Part shown: in pieces, positions 6,171 to 12,829 of the stretch
Layout of the letters: each line of letters starts with the position of its first letter
How positions within the stretch are numbered: position 1 is the stretch's first letter
Source: Mailhella sp.
GTDB taxonomy: Bacteria; Desulfobacterota; Desulfovibrionia; Desulfovibrionales; Desulfovibrionaceae
Assembly: GCA_020024815.1 (NCBI GenBank)
Contig: JAHHTE010000032.1
Span: 1-15,623, forward strand
Direction of reading: 5' to 3'
Length of the DNA: 15,623 nt
Position numbers and translations under genes: made by a program
The notes under the pieces: generated by a model
What the model saw: the letters and a program-made list of their open reading frames with translations, nothing else
What the model was told of the DNA's origin: nothing
The model's database searches: none

Positions 6171-7322
6171 ATGCAAGAAAAAGAAGAAAAATCTTTACGA
6201 TATGGATATTCTACTGGTGCTTGTATGACAGCACTCTGTGTTGGACTGTGGAAAAATTATCTTACAAAAAATGTTCCAAACCATATTGAAATTCTTTTTC
6301 TTGACCAACAAAAAAAAGAACTTCCCCTTATTCTTGATGAATTAAATCATGGTATTTTAAAAATTCAAAAAGATGGTGGTGATGACCCAGATTGTACACA
6401 TTTAGCTATTTTATCAGCAACTTTTTGTGAATCTGCACTCTCTCAAGCACAAAAAGAAGATTATATTTTATCTATTGGCAATAATACGCTTATTCTTCAT
6501 GCAGAGCGTGGCATTGGTTTATGCACACGAAAAGGTTTAGATTGCGAAGAAAGTAAATGGGCTATTAATAAAAAACCTCGTCAAATGCTCATGGAAAATT
6601 TAAAATTACATGATTTTGCTACGTATGAAAATCCCAAAACAAATGTTTTTCAATTAAATTTATCTGTTGAACATGGTGAAGAACTTGCTAAAAAAACACT
6701 AAATAGCAAACTTGGCATTATTGGTGGTATTTCAATTTTAGGTACAACTGGGCATGTTCGTCCTTTTAGTCATGATGCCTATAAAGCAACAATAACTATT
6801 TGTGCTAATACAATATATCTTGAACACGGAGAACATATTGTTTTTTCAACTGGTGGCAGAAGTCTAAATAATGCAAAAAAATATTATACAAATCTTCCTG
6901 ATAGTGCTTTTATTTCCATTGCTGATTTTATAGGCCATAGCATAGAAACAGCGAAAAAATTCGCGATAAAAGAAGTAAGTATTGCTTGCATGGCAGGAAA
7001 ACTTTGTAAATATGCAGCAAAACAATTTTACACTCATGCCCATAAAGAAGAACAAGATTTATCATTATTAAAAAATGAAATAGCACAAGCAATTACACTA
7101 TTACCACAAAGTGAAATTATAGATAATACTTGGGAAAATGCCCAATCAGTACGTGAAGCCCTTTGTTCCTTTACTGATAGTGGACAAAAACAAATCCTCA
7201 ATAATTTAGCAGAAAAAGCTCTTATTTTTTTCAAGAGTATTTATCCTACTGGTATTTTTCATATTCTTATTTGTGATTTTGATGGTACTATTATTATGAT
7301 AAAACATAGTGAAACACAATAA
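6171..7322 (+). CDS. cbiD: Cobalt-precorrin-5B C1-methyltransferase
   Basis: The 383-residue CbiD methylates C1 of cobalt-precorrin-5B to give cobalt-precorrin-6A. It is specific to the anaerobic, early-cobalt route, so its presence fixes the pathway type. Family blocks seen: YGYSTGACMTAL (11-22), KDGGDDPDCTH with D68-G-G-D71-D72-P, ERGIGLCTRKGLD, GIIGGISILGTTGHVRPFS (about 182-200) and FSTGGRS. The first ATG is only ten codons before the conserved GYSTG block, so the start at 6171 is secure, yet no Shine-Dalgarno sequence precedes it. cbiET follows after 9 bases. The fold is not that of the canonical SAM methylases in this cluster. Confidence 0.94.
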   Translation: MQEKEEKSLRYGYSTGACMTALCVGLWKNYLTKNVPNHIEILFLDQQKKELPLILDELNHGILKIQKDGGDDPDCTHLAILSATFCESALSQAQKEDYILSIGNNTLILHAERGIGLCTRKGLDCEESKWAINKKPRQMLMENLKLHDFATYENPKTNVFQLNLSVEHGEELAKKTLNSKLGIIGGISILGTTGHVRPFSHDAYKATITICANTIYLEHGEHIVFSTGGRSLNNAKKYYTNLPDSAFISIADFIGHSIETAKKFAIKEVSIACMAGKLCKYAAKQFYTHAHKEEQDLSLLKNEIAQAITLLPQSEIIDNTWENAQSVREALCSFTDSGQKQILNNLAEKALIFFKSIYPTGIFHILICDFDGTIIMIKHSETQ

Positions 7323-7331
7323 GGTAACAAC

Positions 7332-8606
7332 ATGATAACAAATCAAGAAAAAAATATTATTCATATATATTCATGCGGAATTGATTTTCAGATTACTTCT
7401 TTTTTAAAACAATTAATAAAAGATGTTAGTTATATTTACGGTTCAAAAAATTTATTAGAAAAAATTGCAAATGAAAATACAAACGCGAAAAAAGTAGCTA
7501 TCACAGCAAAAGCAAAAGAACAAGCTAAAGAAATTATTGAACTTTCAAAAAATTCAACCATATTAATTCTTTGTAGTGGTGATTGCCTTTATAATGGTTT
7601 TGGTGGAACATTACAAAAAACCTTACAAGAAAATAATTTACAAGCAAATTGTATTTTTTATCCTCATATTACAGCCTTTCAAGCTCTTTTTTCTCGACTT
7701 GGTCTAGCTTGGGAAAATGCAAGTCTTTTTACTGCCCATTTTAGCAATGCTTTGCCATTACGAAAAATCATAGTAGAAAAAATGCCTGTTATTTATGGTG
7801 GTTCAAAATTCCTTGCTCATAAAATAGCCCAAGAAATTATTATTTTTGATTTTACACAAAAAAGCAGAAAATCTATACTTGCTGATAACTTAGGAACAGA
7901 AAAAGAATATATTTTTCAAGGAACATTAGAAGAAATTCAACAAAAAGAAGTTTCCCCTACTTCTATTCTTGTGCTATTACCCTATACTCTAGAGTATAAC
8001 CAAACAGAAATAACACATTTTCAACAAAAACAAGCTCTTACACTTGGATTAACAGAAGAAGTTTTTGAAAAAGAAAATAATCTTATTACTCAATCAGATG
8101 TACGAGCTATTATTTTATCCAGATTACGTTTACCTAAATTTGGTACTATGTGGGATTTAGGAGCTGGTAGTGGTGCTGTTGGCTTAGAAGTAGCAGGACT
8201 TACAAACATTGATGTTCATGGCGTTGAACAAAATGAAAATCGCATACACATTATACAAAATAATCAAAAAAATTTAGGTATTACAAATTATACTTTGCAT
8301 CATGGAAAAATTTTAGAAATTATTCCAGATTTGCCTAAAGCTCACCGTATTTTTATAGGGGGTGGAGGAAAAGATCTTCCTCAAATTTTAGATAATTGTA
8401 TACCCAATATGTATGATAATGCCCTACTTCTTGTTAGTGCTGTAACCTTAGAAAATTATCATACTCTGTATGCATATAAAAATGCAAAATTGCAAAAACT
8501 TGATTTATTACAAATAGCTATAAGTAATGAAAATGAACTAGCTAAAATTTATCATCATTTTAAACAAACAAATACAATTTATCTTTTTATCTTTAAAAAA
8601 ATATAG
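7332..8606 (+). CDS. cbiET: Cobalt-precorrin-7 C5-methyltransferase / cobalt-precorrin-6B C15-methyltransferase (decarboxylating), CbiE-CbiT fusion
   Basis: This is a 424-residue two-domain enzyme. Residues about 8-215 form a CbiE-type methylase (C5): SGDCLYNGFGG and the ITAFQALFSRLGLAWENA segment match. Residues about 235-424 form CbiT (C15 methylation with acetate-side-chain decarboxylation): LITQSDVRAIILSRLRLP leads into the class-I SAM loop W274-D-L-G277-A-G-S-G281. Fusion of E and T is common (CobL in the aerobic pathway). One oddity is that the first glycine-rich loop of the CbiE half, usually near GIGxDG, reads IYSCGIDF and is degenerate. A TAAGG overlapping the cbiD stop provides the ribosome-binding site; cbiFGH follows 8 bases later. 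Confidence 0.93.
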   Translation: MITNQEKNIIHIYSCGIDFQITSFLKQLIKDVSYIYGSKNLLEKIANENTNAKKVAITAKAKEQAKEIIELSKNSTILILCSGDCLYNGFGGTLQKTLQENNLQANCIFYPHITAFQALFSRLGLAWENASLFTAHFSNALPLRKIIVEKMPVIYGGSKFLAHKIAQEIIIFDFTQKSRKSILADNLGTEKEYIFQGTLEEIQQKEVSPTSILVLLPYTLEYNQTEITHFQQKQALTLGLTEEVFEKENNLITQSDVRAIILSRLRLPKFGTMWDLGAGSGAVGLEVAGLTNIDVHGVEQNENRIHIIQNNQKNLGITNYTLHHGKILEIIPDLPKAHRIFIGGGGKDLPQILDNCIPNMYDNALLLVSAVTLENYHTLYAYKNAKLQKLDLLQIAISNENELAKIYHHFKQTNTIYLFIFKKI

Positions 8607-8614
8607 GAAAAAAT

Positions 8615-11203
8615 ATGAATAAAATACTTATAGTTGGTGCTGGTCCTGGTGCAGAAGATTTAATCACCTTACGTGGAGCAAAAGCTTTACAAGAAGCTGA
8701 TTTTGTTCTTTATGCTGGTTCATTAGTTAACCCCCAACTTTTAAAACATTGCAAAAAAGAATGTGTAATCAAAGACAGTGCAAACATGAATTTAGAAGAA
8801 CAAGTTTCTACTATGCTTGCATTTGCTAAAGATAATAAAAAAGTTGTTCGCTTGCATACTGGGGATCCTGCAATTTATGGTGCTATTAATGAACAAATTC
8901 GCCTTATAAAAGCAGAAGGTTGTGAAATAGAAATTGTTCCCGGTGTAAGTAGTGTTTTTGGAGCAGCAGCTAGACTTGGTATAGAACTTACATCTCCTGA
9001 AATTAGCCAAAGCGTTGTTTTAACAAGAACACCTGGCAGAACCCCTATGCCAGAAAAAGAAAAAGCAAGTGCGTTTGCTAAAACTGGTGCTACCCTTGTA
9101 TTTTTCCTTAGCACAGGAAAACTTGATGATCTTATGGAAGATTTACACAAAAATGGAGAGCTAAGTCTTGATACGCCAGTTGCTGTTGTCTATCGTGCAA
9201 CATGGGAAGAAGAACGCATTTTACGTGGTACAATAGCAGATATTAGCCAAAAAGTAGAAGAAGCAGGCTTTGGTCGCCAAGCACTTATTTTTGTTGGTAA
9301 AGCTTTACAAGGTCAAGAAGATAAAAATGTTTCTAAACTTTATGAAAAAACTTTCTCGCATGGATATAGAAATAATTTACAACGTGAATATTTTCAAGGA
9401 ACTTGTGCCTTATACGCATTTTCAAAACAAGGACTTGCAAAAGCAAAAGAAATCACACAAGGACTTAATTTACCTACACAAATATATTCAGTTTATGAAG
9501 ATGAACAAGCTATAACTATCCAAAAAGGCAATATTACAAATCTTATTAGCCAAAACTGGAATAGCTTTGACGCCCATATTTTTATAGGAGCAACAGGTAT
9601 TGCAGTACGTTCCATTGCCCCATGCCTTGAACATAAAAGCTATGATCCTGCTGTTCTTTCTTGCTCTGATAGTGGTAGCCATATTATTAGCCTTGTATCT
9701 GGGCATATTGGCGGAGCTAATCGCCTTGCTCGTAAAATTGCTCGTATTACAGGCGGTCAAGCTTGCATTAGCACCGCAACAGATACAAATAATAAAACTG
9801 GCATTGATGAAATTGCAATGGAATTAAATGCAAGAATATTAAATCCCAAAGCAATAAAAACCATCAATTCAAAATTATTACATAATGAACCTCTTGATTT
9901 TATTGGAGATAAAGAGCTTTATACACAATATTTTGAAAAATTAGGCATACACTATGCAAACCAAAAAACAAATAATTCTTGTATTTTTATAGATTTTCCA
10001 CAAGAAGAACTTGCTTATTCTGATGAAGAAAATCTTTATCTTAGCACAAAATCCTTTGTTTTAGGTATTGGGTGTAGAAAAGGTGTAGAGCCAGAACTTG
10101 TACAAGAACGTTTACATGATTTTCTTTCTAGCCATAATATTTCAGAAAAACAAATTGCAAGAATATCTAGTGTTTCCTTAAAAAAAGACGAGAAAGCAAT
10201 TCTTAATCTTGCAGAAAAACTCCATGTTCCTACATATTTTTATGAAGAACAAGAACTTGAAAACATTGCTATTCCAAATCCATCACAAACTGTTCATAAT
10301 AAAATTGGCGTAAAATCAGTAAGTGAAGCGTCCTCCTTGCTTTGTGCTGGTTATCCAAAAGTAAAGCGTCCTTTTGTTGAAAAAACAGCCTATGAAAAAT
10401 GCCTTACTTTTGCCTTAACTAAACTTCCTCATGGAAAAATTTGCTCACAAAAACAAGGTATTATGAGTGTTGTAGGACTTGGTTCAGGCTCACATAAACA
10501 TATTACTCCTGAAGTAATGGAAATTATTAAAAATTGTGATGTTATTGCTGGTTATACCCCATACCTTGATTTTATAAGAAATGATATTGGTGATAAACCT
10601 ATTATTCAAAACGGTATGATGGGAGAAATAGAACGTTGCAAAAAAGCCATGCAAGAAGCTTGCAAAGGTAAGCATGTTTGTATGGTATGTTCAGGCGATC
10701 CTGGTATTTTAGCAATGGCAGGACTTTTGCTTGAATTACGTAGAAATATTCCAGAATTTAATTCTATAATTGTCAATACGTATGCAGGTATTACTTCTGC
10801 AAATATTGCAGCAGCTAGTCTTGGTGCTCCATTACAAAATGGATTTTGCCTTGTAAGTCTTTCTGATTTACTTGTTCCAAGTGATGAAGTTCACCAAAAT
10901 TTACATGCAGTGGCAAGCAGTGCTTTACCAATAGCTCTTTATAACCCAGCAGGTAAAAAACGCCGTGATCTTTTACATGAAGCCATTCAAATTTTCCTTG
11001 AAACACGTGGAAAAGAAACATTATCAGCGTATGTAAAAAATGCTGGTCGCGAAAATGAAACAAAATGGATAGGAAAATTACAAGATTTTCCATTTGAGGA
11101 AATTGATATGTCCACATTGCTCATTATTGGTAGTGAACGCACCATTTTTGATGATACATACCTTTATGAAGCACGAGGCTACATGGAAAAATATAATAAA
11201 TAA
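8615..11203 (+). CDS. cbiFGH: CbiF-CbiG-CbiH triple fusion (C11-methyltransferase, cobalt-precorrin-5A hydrolase, C17-methyltransferase)
   Basis: This 862-residue protein joins three enzymes of consecutive steps. CbiF (1-233), with VGAGPGAEDL, HTGDPAIYGA and VPGVSSVFGAAARLGIELT, makes cobalt-precorrin-5A by C11 methylation. CbiG (about 262-610) opens the ring-A lactone and releases acetaldehyde. Its N-terminal and middle parts show FIGATGIAVRSIAP (323-336) and SGHIGGANRLARKIA (362-376); its C-terminal part shows GIGCRKGVEPE (484-494). CbiH (615-862) does C17 methylation and ring contraction, with VVGLGSGSHKHITPE, CSGDPGILAMAG and NTYAGITSANIAAASLGAPL. Gene order F-G-H differs from reaction order H-F-G. 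All three domains look complete with no frameshift. Paired fusions of these genes are known in other bacteria; a continuous F-G-H chain is less usual in my knowledge. A terminator-like hairpin follows the stop codon. Confidence 0.93.
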   Translation: MNKILIVGAGPGAEDLITLRGAKALQEADFVLYAGSLVNPQLLKHCKKECVIKDSANMNLEEQVSTMLAFAKDNKKVVRLHTGDPAIYGAINEQIRLIKAEGCEIEIVPGVSSVFGAAARLGIELTSPEISQSVVLTRTPGRTPMPEKEKASAFAKTGATLVFFLSTGKLDDLMEDLHKNGELSLDTPVAVVYRATWEEERILRGTIADISQKVEEAGFGRQALIFVGKALQGQEDKNVSKLYEKTFSHGYRNNLQREYFQGTCALYAFSKQGLAKAKEITQGLNLPTQIYSVYEDEQAITIQKGNITNLISQNWNSFDAHIFIGATGIAVRSIAPCLEHKSYDPAVLSCSDSGSHIISLVSGHIGGANRLARKIARITGGQACISTATDTNNKTGIDEIAMELNARILNPKAIKTINSKLLHNEPLDFIGDKELYTQYFEKLGIHYANQKTNNSCIFIDFPQEELAYSDEENLYLSTKSFVLGIGCRKGVEPELVQERLHDFLSSHNISEKQIARISSVSLKKDEKAILNLAEKLHVPTYFYEEQELENIAIPNPSQTVHNKIGVKSVSEASSLLCAGYPKVKRPFVEKTAYEKCLTFALTKLPHGKICSQKQGIMSVVGLGSGSHKHITPEVMEIIKNCDVIAGYTPYLDFIRNDIGDKPIIQNGMMGEIERCKKAMQEACKGKHVCMVCSGDPGILAMAGLLLELRRNIPEFNSIIVNTYAGITSANIAAASLGAPLQNGFCLVSLSDLLVPSDEVHQNLHAVASSALPIALYNPAGKKRRDLLHEAIQIFLETRGKETLSAYVKNAGRENETKWIGKLQDFPFEEIDMSTLLIIGSERTIFDDTYLYEARGYMEKYNK

Positions 11204-11206
11204 TTT

Positions 11207-11229
11207 TTGAGGAGGAATTTCCTCCTCAA
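11207..11229 (+). terminator. Hairpin after cbiFGH
   Basis: TTGAGGAGG (11207-11215) pairs perfectly with CCTCCTCAA (11221-11229) around AATTT; an inner A:T pair can shrink the loop to three bases. It is one of the few GC-rich stems in the window and starts four bases after the stop codon. The downstream T-run is interrupted (TAATCATTTATTTTTT), so termination may be partial. The stem ends the cbiL-cbiFGH transcript at least in part; a sigma-70-like promoter lies about 80 bases further on. Confidence 0.6.
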
Positions 11230-11306
11230 TAATCATTTATTTTTTACTGTTATACTTACTTATAGAACCATACGTATTTTATATTAAAAAAAATTCTAAA
11301 TTTATT

Positions 11307-11335
11307 TTGGTATAAAAACAAATAAAGAATATACT
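11307..11335 (+). promoter_or_regulatory. Sigma-70-type promoter for cbiA-cobD-cbiP
   Basis: TTGGTA (11307-11312) and TATACT (11330-11335) stand 17 bases apart. They match the -35 and -10 consensus at 4/6 and 5/6 positions. A start near 11342 would leave a leader of about 50 bases before cbiA. It follows a terminator-like hairpin, which fits a second transcription unit. AT-rich background weakens the call. The 189-base gap holds nothing else I can name. Confidence 0.45.
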
Positions 11336-11392
11336 ATGTTAAAATAATAAACTAAAAATTCTCTAAAAATCCCACCCAAAAAATATTAAATT

Positions 11393-12817
11393 ATGCAAAC
11401 ATATTCATCTGCTTTTTGTATCACTGCTCCTAGTTCTGGTGAAGGCAAAACAACACTTGCTATGGGACTAATGCGTTTACTTTCTCGTACCCATAAAGTA
11501 CAAGCCTTTAAATGTGGTCCTGATTATGTTGACACAAGCTATCACGCCATTGCAAGTAAAAATACTTCTTATAATTTAGATACTTGGCTCATGGGAGAAA
11601 AAGAAGTTATCAATACTTTTACAAAATACTATACCCAAGCAGAAATAAGCATTATTGAGGGGGTAATGGGTTTTTTTGACGGTAAAAAATATGAAGAAAA
11701 GAGTTTTTCTTTACCTACATATTTACATTCAACAGAAAAACAAAATAATTTACCCAATATAGAAGGAAGTACTGCCCACATTGCAAAACTCTTACAACTA
11801 CCTGTAATTATGGTAATTAATGCCAAAGGTATGGCACAATCAATAAGTGCCATAGTACGTGGTTTTTATGAACAAGCCCAAGAATATTCTATTAATCTTG
11901 TAGGAATTATTGCAAATAACGTAGGTAGTGAAAGACATTATCAAATTTTACAAGAAAGCCTTGCAGCATGGAATTTACCACCTCTTTTAGGTTATATTCC
12001 TAAAAATATACATTTTAAAGCAAAAGAACGTCAATTAGGATTAAATCATATTTTTCAAACAAATGAAGAATTAGAAAAACAACTTGATTTATTAGCTGAT
12101 ATTTTAGAAAAACATATTGATATAACAAAACTTTTATCTCTTACACATTATCAAAATACCCTAAAAAATTTTGCTATACAAAAAAAACAAACTCAAAATA
12201 AAAAAATCGGTATAGCCTATGATGAAGCTTTTTGCTTTTATTATCCGGAAAATTTACATTATTTAGAAAATAATGGTTATGAACTTTGTTATTTTTCACC
12301 TTTAAAAGATAAAAAATTACCTAATGTTCATGCCATATATTTAGGTGGTGGCTACCCTGAAATTTATGCAGATTTATTAAGCAAAAATACACAAATGCGA
12401 CAAGCAATTTTTAATTTTGCGGAAAATAATGGCTATATTTTTGCGGAATGTGGTGGCTATATGTATCTTTGTTCTAAACTTATTACCACAAATGAACAAA
12501 GTCTTGATCATAAAAATTTAGAGCAAGCCCATAGTAACATATACCCTATGTGTAATGTTATAAAAGCAACAGCAATAATGGGAAACCGTTTACATTCATT
12601 AGGATATAAACAAGGATATTTTTGCAACACACCATTTTTTTTAGATAAAAAAATTACATATTTTCGTGGGCATGAATTTCATTGGTCTGATATAAAATTA
12701 GAACAAGATTATACACCTTTTTTAACTATAAACAAACAACCCATAGGAATTATTTATAAAAATGTTTTTGCATCATATATGCATTTTTATTTTGCTAATT
12801 CCTCAATTTGTGAATAA
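11393..12817 (+). CDS. cbiA: Cobyrinic acid a,c-diamide synthase
   Basis: This 474-residue glutamine- and ATP-dependent amidotransferase converts cobyrinic acid to its a,c-diamide. The N-terminal DTBS/P-loop domain shows ITAPSSGEGKTT (10-21) with Lys19, then KCGPDYVDTSYH and GVMGFFDG, which match the family's ATP- and substrate-binding blocks. The C-terminal glutaminase domain begins around AYDEAFCFYYPENL, and includes YLGGGYPE and FAECGGYMYL with the catalytic Cys353; GHEFHWSD and the late SYMHFYF supply the partner His region. Length is normal (about 450-480). The start is fixed by the P-loop lying a few codons in, but no Shine-Dalgarno sequence precedes it. cobD-cbiP starts 12 bases after the stop. 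Confidence 0.95.
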   Translation: MQTYSSAFCITAPSSGEGKTTLAMGLMRLLSRTHKVQAFKCGPDYVDTSYHAIASKNTSYNLDTWLMGEKEVINTFTKYYTQAEISIIEGVMGFFDGKKYEEKSFSLPTYLHSTEKQNNLPNIEGSTAHIAKLLQLPVIMVINAKGMAQSISAIVRGFYEQAQEYSINLVGIIANNVGSERHYQILQESLAAWNLPPLLGYIPKNIHFKAKERQLGLNHIFQTNEELEKQLDLLADILEKHIDITKLLSLTHYQNTLKNFAIQKKQTQNKKIGIAYDEAFCFYYPENLHYLENNGYELCYFSPLKDKKLPNVHAIYLGGGYPEIYADLLSKNTQMRQAIFNFAENNGYIFAECGGYMYLCSKLITTNEQSLDHKNLEQAHSNIYPMCNVIKATAIMGNRLHSLGYKQGYFCNTPFFLDKKITYFRGHEFHWSDIKLEQDYTPFLTINKQPIGIIYKNVFASYMHFYFANSSICE

Positions 12818-12829
12818 TAAAGGACTATT

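Noticed and set aside
9270..9827. Short + strand frames inside cbiFGH
   Set aside because: They are out-of-frame shadows of the CbiG domain, with no start signals.
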